A stretch of DNA of 55,975 nt from Desulfobacterales bacterium (GCA_030145015.1 JAQYWI010000012.1:1-55975), one strand, 5' to 3'. Shown: positions 42,292-51,457, numbered from the stretch's first letter. Notes: generated by a model from the letters alone, not told the origin. Numbers and translations: made by a program.

Positions 42292-43686
42292 ATGAAACTG
42301 TTTCTTTACAATTCACTGACACGCAAGAAGGAAGAATTCAAGCCCATCACGCCCGGGGAGGTCGGGCTGTATACCTGCGGGCCGACGGTTTACAACTATG
42401 CCCATATCGGGAATTTACGCACTTACATTTTCGAAGATATCCTTAAACGCGTGCTGGTTTATAACGGATATGCCGTCAGGCATGTCATGAACATCACCGA
42501 TGTGGGCCACTTAACCGGTGATCGTGATATGGGTGAAGACAAAATGGAAAAGGGCGCTGCCCGGGAGGGGAAAAGTGCCTGGGATATTGCCGACTTTTAC
42601 ACCCGGGCCTTTAAAAAAGATATTGCCGATCTGAATATTCTGGAGCCCGATACCTGGGTAAAGGCCACCGACACCATACCGGAGCAGGTTGCCCTGATTA
42701 AGACGCTGGAAGAAAAGGGCTTCACCTATCACACCGCTGACGGCATTTATTTTGATACCGCTAAATTTAAGGACTACAACAAGCTGTCGCACCAGGACCT
42801 TGAAGCGTTGCAGGAAGGCGCCCGGGTTGAACGCAATCCGGAAAAGCGCAACCCCACCGATTTTGCCCTCTGGAAATTTTCACCTGAAGGTCCAAAGCGG
42901 CAGATGGAATGGGACTCCCCCTGGGGGGTCGGCTTTCCGGGCTGGCATCTGGAGTGCTCGGCCATGAGCATGAAATTTTTGGGAGACCAGCTGGACATTC
43001 ACTGCGGTGGCACCGATCATATCGACGTTCACCATACCAATGAAATTGCGCAATCAGAGGCCGCGACGGACAAACCCTTTTTCAATTTCTGGATGCACGG
43101 GGCTTTTCTGATCATCCAGGGCGGTAAAAAAATGGCCAAAAGCGAGGGAAACTTCCTGACCCTGGAAAATGCCTTGCTCAAAAATGATATCAACCCGCTG
43201 GCCTACCGCTTTGCGGCCTTTTTGACCCATTACCGCAAACCCATGGAATACAGTGATGAGAGCGTTGAAGCCGCCCGGAATGGCTTGCTGCATTTGCAAA
43301 ACCAGGTGCGCCAGGTGGCTGATGCCGGTGTCGATACCGTCGATTCCGTCAACGCTGAATTTAAAAACAAATTTATTCAAGCCATCAATACTGACTTAAA
43401 TATGCCTCAGGCTATGGCGGTTATCCAGGAGATGCTGAAAAGCAATATCAGCGATGTCGAAAAGCACACCGCCATGCTGGATTTTGACCGTGTGCTCGGG
43501 TTGCGGTTGGATCAGCTCGACAAAGCGCCCGGGTTGCCCGAAGCGGTTCAAAAACTGATGGAGGCCCGCATAAAGGCCCGGGAAGCCAAAGATTTTGCCG
43601 CCTCCGATCAGCTGCGCGCTGAAATTGAGACCCTGGGGTATCAGGTCCAGGACACCAAAGATGGTATGAAGGTCGTTAAGAAATAA
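42292..43686 (+). CDS. cysS: Cysteinyl-tRNA synthetase
   Basis: From the ATG at 42292 the enzyme has 464 residues, the usual length (E. coli 461). The start MKLFLYNSLTRKKEEF is typical; an in-frame ATG at 42202 would add 30 residues encoded by a T-rich tract. Motifs seen are the zinc ligand CGPTVYNYAHIGN with the HIGH-type HIGN, WHLECSAMS, HCGGTDHIDVHHTNEIAQ (further zinc ligands) and the KMSKS variant KMAKS. It charges tRNA-Cys. As a zinc enzyme it sits between a ZIP transporter and ZnuACB. Confidence 0.97.
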   Translation: MKLFLYNSLTRKKEEFKPITPGEVGLYTCGPTVYNYAHIGNLRTYIFEDILKRVLVYNGYAVRHVMNITDVGHLTGDRDMGEDKMEKGAAREGKSAWDIADFYTRAFKKDIADLNILEPDTWVKATDTIPEQVALIKTLEEKGFTYHTADGIYFDTAKFKDYNKLSHQDLEALQEGARVERNPEKRNPTDFALWKFSPEGPKRQMEWDSPWGVGFPGWHLECSAMSMKFLGDQLDIHCGGTDHIDVHHTNEIAQSEAATDKPFFNFWMHGAFLIIQGGKKMAKSEGNFLTLENALLKNDINPLAYRFAAFLTHYRKPMEYSDESVEAARNGLLHLQNQVRQVADAGVDTVDSVNAEFKNKFIQAINTDLNMPQAMAVIQEMLKSNISDVEKHTAMLDFDRVLGLRLDQLDKAPGLPEAVQKLMEARIKAREAKDFAASDQLRAEIETLGYQVQDTKDGMKVVKK

Positions 43687-43716
43687 TAGGCCACTTTGCG
43701 GGGATAGATAATATCT

Positions 43717-44625
43717 ATGTGGGTGAATCGGGGTAAGCGCCTTTTAATTGGCATATTTACGGTTTCAGGGGTCTTTTTGCTCATCGGCAGCGTAAATGCG
43801 CAGGCCGGCAAAAAGCTGGCTGTATTTGTGAGCATTGCGCCCCAAAAGTATTTTGTGCACCAAATTGGCCGGGAATGGGTGGATGTTCAGGTAATGGTGC
43901 CACCCGGAGCCAGCCCGGCCACATACGAGCCCAAGCCCCGGCAGATGGCAGCTCTCTCTGACACCCCTGTCTATTTTGCTATCGGTGTGCCCTTTGAAAA
44001 GAACTGGTTAAAAAAAATCGTCGCCGCCAACCCAAACATGCGGGTGATGCACACGGATCATGGCATTCAAAAAATCCCCATGGCGACACATCATCACGAA
44101 GCTGAACACCACCAGAATAAGGGCCATCAAAACCTCGGTGAACTTGACCCCCACATCTGGTTGTCTCCGCCACTGGTCATGACCCAGGCACGTACGATTC
44201 GGGATACTTTGCAGGAAATTGATCCGGCCCATCGGTCTGTGTATGATACCAACTATAAAGCCTTCATCTCAAAGCTTGCGGACCTGGATGCCGAGCTTAG
44301 AAATACATTCGCAGGCCAGCAGGGACTTCAATTTATGGTTTTTCATCCATCCTGGGGCTATTTTGCGCGTACCTATGGCTTGAAACAGGTAGCGGTAGAA
44401 ATCGAAGGCAAGGACCCGAAGCCGGCTCAGCTCAAAGAGCTGATCGAGCACGCTAAAGAGAAAGGCATCAAAATCATCTTTGTGCAGCCACAGTTTTCAT
44501 CCAAGAGTGCCAAACTGGTGGCAAAGGAGATCGGCGGCCAGGTGGCCGTTGCCGATCCATTGGCTCAAGACTGGTCGGGCAATCTTCGTGCAGTTGTCAG
44601 AGAATTCAAAGGGGCTTTACAGTAA
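43717..44625 (+). CDS. znuA: Zinc/manganese ABC transporter substrate-binding protein (ZnuA)
   Basis: The 302-residue protein has a signal peptide (hydrophobic to about residue 28, ending NAQAG). The cluster A-I metal-receptor fold is clear: VFVSIAPQKYFVHQIG, VMVPPGASPATYEPKP, a His-rich loop HHHEAEHHQNKGHQ near residue 126, LDPHIWLSPPLV, and FHPSWGYFARTYGL. The His-rich loop is typical of zinc-specific members. It delivers metal to the ZnuB/ZnuC pump and ends exactly one base before the znuC start. Confidence 0.93.
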   Translation: MWVNRGKRLLIGIFTVSGVFLLIGSVNAQAGKKLAVFVSIAPQKYFVHQIGREWVDVQVMVPPGASPATYEPKPRQMAALSDTPVYFAIGVPFEKNWLKKIVAANPNMRVMHTDHGIQKIPMATHHHEAEHHQNKGHQNLGELDPHIWLSPPLVMTQARTIRDTLQEIDPAHRSVYDTNYKAFISKLADLDAELRNTFAGQQGLQFMVFHPSWGYFARTYGLKQVAVEIEGKDPKPAQLKELIEHAKEKGIKIIFVQPQFSSKSAKLVAKEIGGQVAVADPLAQDWSGNLRAVVREFKGALQ

Positions 44626-45402
44626 ATGGGAAATTCAATTGTTGAGATAAAAAATATCTGGTTTGCTTACAATGGGCAAACGGTCCTTGAGGACGTCAGC
44701 CTGGACATCCGGCAGGGGGATTTTATCGCCATGATCGGTCCCAACGGTGGCGGCAAAACAACGCTATTGAAACTGATGCTCGGCCTACTTAAACCTGACA
44801 AAGGTGCTATCCGGGTTCTGGGGGATTTCACGGAAAAGGCATCTCATCACATCGGTTACGTGTCCCAGGACGTTCACATCAACCGCAGCTTTCCCATCAC
44901 CGCCATCGATGTTGTCCTGATGGGCAAGCTGGAACCCAATAGAAGATGGGCCAAAAGTTCCCTTCAGGACCGTACCGACGCGCTTGATGCCCTTGAGCGC
45001 ATGGAAATCGCAGATTACGCGGGCAGTAAAATCGACGCGCTTTCGGGCGGTCAACGCCAGCGCGTGTTTATTGCCAGAGCTTTGGTTACCCGACCAAAAA
45101 TATTGCTTCTGGATGAACCCACGGCCAGCATTGATACCAAAGGCCAGGCTGAATTTTACATGCTCTTAAAAGAGCTGAACAAAGATATTACGATACTGGT
45201 CGTCAGCCACGATCTGGTGGCGATTTCAACTTATGTCAAATCCGTTGCCTGTGTAAACAAACGACTGCACTATCACCATCAGGCAGAGATTACCGGGGAG
45301 ATGCTGGAAGAGATGTACCCCTGCACCGATGAGGAAGTCTGCCCCGTCGAACTGATCGCCCACGGGCTGCCCCACCGGGTTTTGAAGCATCATCAGGATT
45401 GA
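44626..45402 (+). CDS. znuC: Zinc ABC transporter ATP-binding protein (ZnuC)
   Basis: The 258-residue ATPase has Walker A GPNGGGKTTLLKLMLG near residue 40, the ABC signature LSGGQRQRVFIARAL near 140 and Walker B LLLDEPTAS near 163, then HD in SHDLVAIS. It powers metal uptake with ZnuA and ZnuB. It begins at the base after the znuA stop. The unusual feature is that znuB is separated from it by 211 bases containing a foldback repeat. Confidence 0.94.
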   Translation: MGNSIVEIKNIWFAYNGQTVLEDVSLDIRQGDFIAMIGPNGGGKTTLLKLMLGLLKPDKGAIRVLGDFTEKASHHIGYVSQDVHINRSFPITAIDVVLMGKLEPNRRWAKSSLQDRTDALDALERMEIADYAGSKIDALSGGQRQRVFIARALVTRPKILLLDEPTASIDTKGQAEFYMLLKELNKDITILVVSHDLVAISTYVKSVACVNKRLHYHHQAEITGEMLEEMYPCTDEEVCPVELIAHGLPHRVLKHHQD

Positions 45403-45411
45403 TGCCCCAAT

Positions 45412-45538
45412 TGGAATGTTGGAACTATGGAATGGTGGAATGATGGGTTTCTAGAAAACCGAATTCAAGGCGCATAATTTTGCATTTTTTTCTTGTTCTG
45501 ATTTCCATATCCAGTATTCCAATATTCCATCATTCCAT
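45412..45538 (+). repeat. GGAATG-type foldback inside the znu operon
   Basis: The left part (45412-45447) is made of repeated words ttggaatg, ttggaac, tatggaatg, gtggaatgatgg. The right part (45505-45538) has the inverse words. TGGAATGATGG (45437-45447) and CCATCATTCCA (45527-45537) pair perfectly over 11 bases. It sits between znuC and znuB and could lower or stabilise parts of the transcript. Confidence 0.72.
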
Positions 45539-45613
45539 GTGGCTTACAAAAGAAAATGGCCACAAAAAGCACTATATTTCTACTAATTTGTAGAAATTCC
45601 GAGAAGGAAGATT

Positions 45614-46477
45614 ATGTTCGAAGCCCTGCAATATGAATTTATGCGCAATGCCCTGGCGGCCGGTTTGCTGGCCAGTGTTATCTGCGGCGTCATGGGAACC
45701 CTGGTGGTGGTCAACCGGATTGTTTTCCTTTCCGGTGGTATCGCCCATGCCGCCTATGGTGGGATCGGTTTATCCTTCTTTTTGGGCTGGCCTTACATGG
45801 TCGGCACGCTCGGGTTTTCCCTTACGGCGGCAATGGTTATGGCCGCAGTCAGTCTGAAAGCCAAACACAGGGCCGACACCATCATCGGGGTCATCTGGGC
45901 CACGGGGATGGCCTGCGGCATTATATTGCTGGACCTGACGCCCGGATACAACGTGGATCTGATGAGCTATCTGTTTGGCAGTATTCTGACCGTCCCGGTA
46001 TCGGATTTGTGGATCATGCTGATTTTGGGAGCCTTGATTGCCGGCTTTGTCACCTATTTTTATAAAGATCTCCTGGCGATATCTTACGATGAGGAATTTG
46101 CTCGCGTTCGGGGCGTGCCGATTCGAGCGCTTTATTTTGGATTAATCGGCATGCTGGCGGTGACGATTGTAATGGTTATCCAGGTCGTGGGGCTGATTCT
46201 GGTGATTGCGCTGCTCACCATTCCTGCGTTTATCGTCGAAAAGTATGCCAAATCCCTTTTTCAAATGATGGTGGGCTCGAGCCTGCTGGGGGCTGTTTTT
46301 ACGATAAGCGGCCTGTGGCTTTCCTACGCTTTTAATCTGACATCGGGGGCGTCCATTATTATGGTTGCCGGGATTACCTTTTTTCTTTTTTTTCTGACGG
46401 ACCGCTTGGTGGTTAGCAGCCGTCGTCGTTCAAAATCCTTGCCCGCCGGCAACCCGGAATCCGATGGGACCCGCTAA
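45614..46477 (+). CDS. znuB: Zinc ABC transporter permease (ZnuB)
   Basis: The 287-residue protein has about eight membrane helices and the ABC-3 family words LVVVNRIVFLSGGIAHAAYGGIGL near residue 28, DLMSYLFGSILTV near 115 and ALLTIPAFIVEKYAKSL near 205. A short hydrophilic Arg/Lys-rich tail ends it. It forms the membrane channel for ZnuC. The ribosome site is gagaaggaag. It converges on nrdJ, 14 bases away. Confidence 0.94.
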   Translation: MFEALQYEFMRNALAAGLLASVICGVMGTLVVVNRIVFLSGGIAHAAYGGIGLSFFLGWPYMVGTLGFSLTAAMVMAAVSLKAKHRADTIIGVIWATGMACGIILLDLTPGYNVDLMSYLFGSILTVPVSDLWIMLILGALIAGFVTYFYKDLLAISYDEEFARVRGVPIRALYFGLIGMLAVTIVMVIQVVGLILVIALLTIPAFIVEKYAKSLFQMMVGSSLLGAVFTISGLWLSYAFNLTSGASIIMVAGITFFLFFLTDRLVVSSRRRSKSLPAGNPESDGTR

Positions 46478-46491
46478 GGAGTTAAAATGTG

Positions 46492-48984
46492 TCATCCGCA
46501 TTTATTGAAGCCACAGAAATGGCAGAGGATACAACCCTCCTCGAAACTGACCGTCTGACCGCATTCCGGACATTTTTCACCCATAAGGCTGTTTTCAGAT
46601 TTGTGATTTCCTTTGACGGCATCGCCGGAAATGTACCTTCGATCCAGCACCCGCGCGATGGCGTCCGGGATGGACAGCACCAATCCGCCGTTTTGAAACA
46701 CAGGATGTTCACCGCCGATACCCTTTAGCTGGTCGACGATCTCATCCACTTTTATACCCGATCTTAGCGCCAAAGAGGCCAGGCGGCCAATGGCTTCGGT
46801 TTTGGCGGTGGTGGACCGGCCGGATTTGCCGATGGTGGCAAAGACTTCAAAGGGCTTGCCGTCATATTCGGTGACGGTCACATAAAGATGGCCGTAACCG
46901 GTTTTCATCCTGGTGGTGAAACCATCCAGCGTCTCCGGTCGCTCCTTGACGGCCGACATGAAATCGTCCTTGCGCCGATCTTTTTGGGAAAAGGATAAAA
47001 CCTGGTTTTCTTTGCTGCCGTCTCTATAAATCGTCACCCCTTTGCAGCCCAGCTCATTGGCCAGATTGTAGACTTTCATGACGTCCTCGACGGTGGCATC
47101 GCGGGGTAGATTGACGGTTTTGGATACGGCATTATCCGTATATTTTTGAAAGGCTGCCTGCATGCGGATATGCCAATCCGGTGATACATCATGGGCGGTG
47201 ACAAATACCTTGCGGACATCTTTGGGTATTTGTTTGATTTTTTTGATGCTGCCTCTCTTTGCAATTTCATCCATCAATTCACGGCTGTAAAAGCGTCGAT
47301 CGTTGGCCACCTCTTTGAAATTCGGGTTGACTTCCAGCAGTTTATCGTTGTCCATCACATTACGAATAAAGCTAAGCGCAAACAGCGGCTCGATACCGCT
47401 GGAGCAGCCGGCAATGATGCTCAATGTACCGGTGGGCGCGATGGTGGTACAGGTGGCGTTACGCAGTTTGAGGTCGCGTTCCTTGTAAATGCTTTGCTCC
47501 CAATTGGGAAATTCACCGCGCTCTTCGGACAGATTCTGGGACGCTTCGTGGGCTTTTTCCTGTATAAACTGCATCACCGTTTCCGCGGTTTCCAGCGCTT
47601 CATCAGAGTTATAAGGAATTTTTAGCTGAAAGAGCATATCGGCAAAACCCATAACCCCCAGACCGATTTTGCGGTTGCCTTTAACCATTTCATCGATTTC
47701 CGCTAGCGGATAGTTGGACATGTCAATGGTGTTGTCTAAAAACCGAACCGATCGGCCGACCACCTCTTTTAAGCCTTCAAAATCGATAACCGGGCCATCT
47801 CCATTTTCCAGTACGAATTTGGCCAAATTGATTGAGCCCAGATTGCAGGCTTCCATCGGAAGCAGCGGTTGTTCGCCGCAGGGATTGGTGCTTTCGATAT
47901 CACCGAGATGCGGCGTCGGGTTATCCTGGTTAATGCGATCTAAAAAAATGATGCCCGGATCTCCGTTTTTCCAGGCCTGCTTTACCAGGGTTTTATAAAC
48001 TTCAGCCGCATTTAAGCGGTTAACCGCGCTCTGATCGCGCGGATCGATCAGGTCATAGTCTTCTTGCCTGTCAACGGCTTGCATAAATTTATCGGAGACG
48101 CCTACCGAAATATTAAAATTATTGAGCTCGCGGTTGTCCTCCTTGCTGAAGATGAATTCCATGATATCCGGGTGATCCACCCGTAAAATCGCCATGTTGG
48201 CGCCGCGGCGGGTACCGCCTTGTTTGACTTGCTCGGTGGCCGTATTAAAGATCTTCATAAACGACACCGGACCCGAAGCGACGCCGCCGGTGGTGCCGAC
48301 GGTGCTGTTTTTCGGACGCAGGCGTGAAAACGCAAAACCGGTTCCGCCGCCGGATTTATGAATCAGAGCGGCATGGTGCAAGGCCCCGAATATGCCCTCC
48401 ATGCTGTCTTCAACCGGCAAAACAAAACAGGCCGCCAACTGACCCAGCCGGCGGCCGGCGTTCATGAGGGTGGGCGAGTTGGGCAGAAACTTCGCATCGA
48501 TCATCATCTCATAGAAAATTTCTTCCCACTTATTTACCTGGTCGCTGGATTTGTCTCCGTATTTTTTCTCTGCCCTGGCGATATGGTTCGCAACCCGTCT
48601 AAACATTTGCTCCGGAGTTTCAATTACTTTGCCTTGGCGGCTTTTTCTCAAATAGCGTCTTCTTAAAACCCTTCTGGCGTTTTCGGAAAGATTCAGTCGA
48701 TTTTTTACGAAAATCGATTTGTCCAGATGAATCGGTGAGGGTTTGGTCAGCCCGTATTCCATTAGCTTGGTTTCAATCATTTTTTCGATAAACACGACCG
48801 GAATGGTGTTTATCTCCATCTTGGAGATATCTTCACGCAAGGACTGGCTGATACCCATGGCCTGATTGGTATCGATCGGGTTTTCACGGATGAGAATGTC
48901 TGTAAAAAGCTGGTCATCCCAGGTATAGGTGCTGAGATCGAAACTGCCTTCGCTCGTAACTAAAAATTTGCCTTTTTGGCCCAT
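46492..48984 (-). CDS. nrdJ: Adenosylcobalamin-dependent ribonucleotide reductase (class II)
   Basis: The 830-residue enzyme reduces ribonucleotides to deoxyribonucleotides with a B12-derived radical and no oxygen requirement. Seen are the N-terminal RVLRRRYLRKS, LMNAGRRLGQLAACFVLPVEDSM, STNPCGEQPLLPMEACNLGSINL with the catalytic Asn/Cys/Glu loop, and ATCTTIAPTGTLSIIAGCSSGIEP. The C-terminal tail has CPECG and CILCHFCG, a cysteine-rich zinc-type end. No intein or split is present. Two NrdR boxes and a promoter lie 255-307 bases upstream. Confidence 0.96.
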   Translation of the reverse strand: MGQKGKFLVTSEGSFDLSTYTWDDQLFTDILIRENPIDTNQAMGISQSLREDISKMEINTIPVVFIEKMIETKLMEYGLTKPSPIHLDKSIFVKNRLNLSENARRVLRRRYLRKSRQGKVIETPEQMFRRVANHIARAEKKYGDKSSDQVNKWEEIFYEMMIDAKFLPNSPTLMNAGRRLGQLAACFVLPVEDSMEGIFGALHHAALIHKSGGGTGFAFSRLRPKNSTVGTTGGVASGPVSFMKIFNTATEQVKQGGTRRGANMAILRVDHPDIMEFIFSKEDNRELNNFNISVGVSDKFMQAVDRQEDYDLIDPRDQSAVNRLNAAEVYKTLVKQAWKNGDPGIIFLDRINQDNPTPHLGDIESTNPCGEQPLLPMEACNLGSINLAKFVLENGDGPVIDFEGLKEVVGRSVRFLDNTIDMSNYPLAEIDEMVKGNRKIGLGVMGFADMLFQLKIPYNSDEALETAETVMQFIQEKAHEASQNLSEERGEFPNWEQSIYKERDLKLRNATCTTIAPTGTLSIIAGCSSGIEPLFALSFIRNVMDNDKLLEVNPNFKEVANDRRFYSRELMDEIAKRGSIKKIKQIPKDVRKVFVTAHDVSPDWHIRMQAAFQKYTDNAVSKTVNLPRDATVEDVMKVYNLANELGCKGVTIYRDGSKENQVLSFSQKDRRKDDFMSAVKERPETLDGFTTRMKTGYGHLYVTVTEYDGKPFEVFATIGKSGRSTTAKTEAIGRLASLALRSGIKVDEIVDQLKGIGGEHPVFQNGGLVLSIPDAIARVLDRRYISGDAVKGNHKSENSLMGEKCPECGQTVSFEEGCILCHFCGFNKCG

Positions 48985-49238
48985 TGCGCTGCTCCTGATT
49001 TGAAAATATGTATGTTTTTGAATTTTTCCCTGTCGCGTAGCCCGTATTTAAGAATAAAAAACCCGTAGCTATCTGGGCGTTAAGCGTCTTTTATTATGTC
49101 GCCTTGAGGAATTTTAACCTGCTTGAAAAGATGTGATACGGCTAACGGGAAATCGTTTCTTTGTAATATAAAAAGGATGGATTTTACCTGTTTAGGTCAA
49201 CTCTGGTCAGAGTTCTAGGTGACCGGCTTTCCAAATTA

Positions 49239-49286
49239 GCCTATCATATAGTGTAACTATCTTTTATCTCATACTATATGTTGTAT
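49239..49286 (-). promoter_or_regulatory. Two NrdR boxes controlling nrdJ
   Basis: ATACTATATGTTGTAT (49271-49286) matches the palindromic NrdR consensus ACACWATATATWGTGT at 13 of 16 positions. A second site at 49239-49254 matches at 11 of 16 with a perfect ATATAGTGT half. Their centres are 32 bases apart, three helical turns, which is the known arrangement. One box sits between the -35 and -10 elements and the other just past the start, as expected for a repressor. Confidence 0.78.
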
Positions 49287-49291
49287 GTCAA
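49263..49291 (-). promoter_or_regulatory. Sigma-70 promoter of nrdJ
   Basis: On the minus strand a perfect TTGACA (49291-49286) and GATAAA (49268-49263) are 17 bases apart, interleaved with the NrdR boxes. Transcription would start near 49256, with a leader of about 270 bases. That leader has a hairpin AACTCT-GACC-AGAGTT at 49199-49214 and no recognisable cobalamin riboswitch. The segment 49292-49493 holds nothing I can support. Confidence 0.65.
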
Positions 49292-49493
49292 GAAAAATAT
49301 GGGGTCCTTTCAGGGTTAACTAGTCATTTTCTACCTAAAAAAGAGGAGATCGGCTCTGGCTAAATCATTTTATACTTGCGAGCCCATCCGGGCTGCGCTG
49401 TCGAGCCAATCTAAATCGCTGCCTTAAAATGAAACCCCAGTATAGGCACCGGTGACTGAGGTGATCCTATTCGGTCCGGTAGCATCCGGATCC

Positions 49494-49657
49494 ATTGGGT
49501 TTTTCAAACCGGGTGCTTCGCACGAGATTATACGAATTTACGAATCCACGGTTCCACCGCGTTACTTTCAACGATTGGGGCACTTCGCACCACTGTCTTT
49601 TTCCGCCTATGGCGGTAAAATCCAAGTCACCCGCTGTGCGGGTGGTCGTTGACTCAA
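49494..49657 (-). repeat. Multi-hairpin intergenic repeat, copy 2
   Basis: Second copy of the element at 24558-24697. It is longer because about 25 bases (around 49524-49550, gagattatacgaatttac and on) interrupt the first hairpin after cttcgcac. Other stems are kept, for example CACCCGC/GCGGGTG and CCGCC/GGCGG. It ends ttgactcaa 5 bases before the stop codon of the lipoprotein gene, so both copies abut the 3' end of a leftward gene. Confidence 0.85.
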
Positions 49658-49662
49658 ACGGG

Positions 49663-50163
49663 TTATTGCCCCTGACGCTTTTTCCATTCCTGATAGGACT
49701 TCCATTCCTTCCACTCCAGAAATTCCTTGTATTCAGCCGCGCCTTTGGATGTTTTTTTCCATTCCTGAAATTCCCGGAATTCTTTTTGTTCTTTTTTCCA
49801 TTCCTGGAATTCCTGGAATTCTTTGGCCGCTTCCGGGGTTACCTGAGCTTCTTTGGATGTCTGGCCGGCAGCAACCTTAGTTGTTCCGGAGGCCGTGTCC
49901 GAACTTACCGGGGCTTCTTTGCCTGTCTCGGCGGATGCTTCCTTAGATTTCTCTTCGTGATTTTTCCGAAAAGAACCCCCTTTTTTGGAATCATAGATGG
50001 TAAATTCGCCTTCTTCTCCAGTAAAAACACCGGGCCCTTCTTTCATTTCATCAGCAGTTGGCTGGTAATCATAGGGTTTGCCCTTGGCACCGCAGCTCAT
50101 CAGAATAGCGGCTGCGAGACCGATCCAAAGAAATTTGTTAAGTGTTGTTTGAAAGTAATGCAT
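49663..50163 (-). CDS. Lipoprotein with repeated FxEWK words
   Basis: The 166-residue protein has a lipoprotein signal: a hydrophobic stretch to about residue 23, then LMSC with the lipid Cys (C24) followed by GAKGKPYDYQP. The middle (about 75-105) is a Thr/Ser/Ala/Glu linker. The last 55 residues are a repeat rich in Glu, Lys and aromatic residues: EFQEFQEWKK, EFREFQEWKK, EYKEFLEWKEW and SYQEWKK. I do not recognise a family. It lies 13 bases after a porin, so an outer-membrane or periplasmic role with the porin is plausible. Confidence 0.78.
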   Translation of the reverse strand: MHYFQTTLNKFLWIGLAAAILMSCGAKGKPYDYQPTADEMKEGPGVFTGEEGEFTIYDSKKGGSFRKNHEEKSKEASAETGKEAPVSSDTASGTTKVAAGQTSKEAQVTPEAAKEFQEFQEWKKEQKEFREFQEWKKTSKGAAEYKEFLEWKEWKSYQEWKKRQGQ

Positions 50164-50176
50164 ACGATCCTTTCTG

Positions 50177-51250
50177 TTAAAACTTCACACGCCCACCGAT
50201 CATGACGGCACTAATGTCCTCGATGTTGTTGACACCTCTTCGGTCCAGGGTGTGATAGCGGTAACCACCATAGAACTGGATGCTTTCCCAGGGATTGATC
50301 ACATAGGCAAGACCGATAGTGTCGAAATCGTCGCCGTTCTGATCGACATCTTCAGCGCGGCCATAATCAACGGATACGGCGTGGATGCCACGTCTGAATC
50401 CGAGCTTGCCATAGTAAAACATGCCGTCATCTCTGCCGGGTTCATCATTGAAGTCGCGCGTACCTGCAGCCCCCGTGATATTAAATCCAGAGCTGTGTAA
50501 AAAGGAGATCGAGCCGCTGTACTGTGAAAAATTATCCCGCTGAGTCTCCGCACCCGTATAGTGTGCAGCGGCCGCCAGTTTGCCGATGCCTTCCCATTCA
50601 TAGGAAAAACGTCCGGCAGTGTCCCAGGTTTGACCGTTCATGTAACTGGCCGAAAAATAAACCGGTCCGAACTTGGGGGTGTCATAGCGGATGCGGTCGC
50701 GGCGGCTGAATCCGTCATAATTGCTATATACGCTACCGATTGTCGCAACAATGACATCATCACCGGTCCGGAAGTTGATGCCGCCGGCCATGTCGACGAT
50801 ATCAGAATATTCGACCACATCCGTGCCAGATAGGTCCACTTCAGAGGTACTGTTAGAGGCCGTGTCGCCCTGGCCCATATAAAGCTTTCCAAAGGTTTTG
50901 TGTTGGACATAAAATTCGATCTTTCGTTCGGTGAAGCTGACATCACTGGTGTCATTGTTATCACCAATATCAAAATCATCCGAGGAGTTTGACTCCATTT
51001 CAACCTCCCAGGTGATGCCGACGGTCCAGGCTTCACCAAAATCATTGGACCCGGTAAAGCGCCAGCGGGAGTTTGAATTTTCGTTGTCCACAAAAAACGT
51101 ATCGTTATCATTGCCGTTGTCTGCCCAGAGGACCGCTCGGTTGATATGCCCGGAAATCTTAAAATCTACCGCCTGGGCCGATGGTAGAATTAACAGGATT
51201 GTGATCGCCATTGTCAATGCAAAAATGCCTAATCGTGAAAATTTTTTCAT
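50177..51250 (-). CDS. Outer-membrane porin
   Basis: The 357-residue protein has a signal peptide (MKKFSRLGIFALTMAITILL to AQA near 27), alternating beta strands with many Gly and aromatic residues, and a C-terminal Phe (VMIGGRVKF) that is the outer-membrane insertion signal. The start VDFKISGHINRAVLWADNG and the acidic loop segment DNDTFFVDNENSNSRWRF fit the Gram-negative porin family. It should form a trimeric 16-strand channel. A good ribosome site (aaggagg) is present. The leader contains a second aaggaggtg, possibly chance. Confidence 0.93.
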   Translation of the reverse strand: MKKFSRLGIFALTMAITILLILPSAQAVDFKISGHINRAVLWADNGNDNDTFFVDNENSNSRWRFTGSNDFGEAWTVGITWEVEMESNSSDDFDIGDNNDTSDVSFTERKIEFYVQHKTFGKLYMGQGDTASNSTSEVDLSGTDVVEYSDIVDMAGGINFRTGDDVIVATIGSVYSNYDGFSRRDRIRYDTPKFGPVYFSASYMNGQTWDTAGRFSYEWEGIGKLAAAAHYTGAETQRDNFSQYSGSISFLHSSGFNITGAAGTRDFNDEPGRDDGMFYYGKLGFRRGIHAVSVDYGRAEDVDQNGDDFDTIGLAYVINPWESIQFYGGYRYHTLDRRGVNNIEDISAVMIGGRVKF

Positions 51251-51457
51251 CTTGAAATCCTCCTTGTATAATGAAATTAAACGTTTTCCCGTTTTAACAA
51301 CAATTTATTTATTTGGGCGAATCACCTCCTTTCCATGTTGAAATTGTCTAATAAAAAGGCAAATATTAGCGAGACGAAGCTGCCTTCGATTTGATTGCCT
51401 TTCGTAAAAGCACTGTAAAATTCCGCCTAGGATGACGGTTTGCCACTTACAACCAGA

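Noticed and set aside
48985..49256. Cobalamin riboswitch before the B12-dependent nrdJ
   Set aside because: I could not find the conserved B12 box or the usual helix order in the leader.
49495..50205. Open frame of 236 codons opposite the lipoprotein gene
   Set aside because: It runs through the repeat element and antisense to a gene with a lipoprotein signal, and its sequence is Phe-rich low complexity.
51317..51335. Sequence like the 16S rRNA 3' end (gaatcacctccttt) upstream of the porin
   Set aside because: It is only about 14 bases, read from the other strand as a Shine-Dalgarno word, with no rRNA around it.
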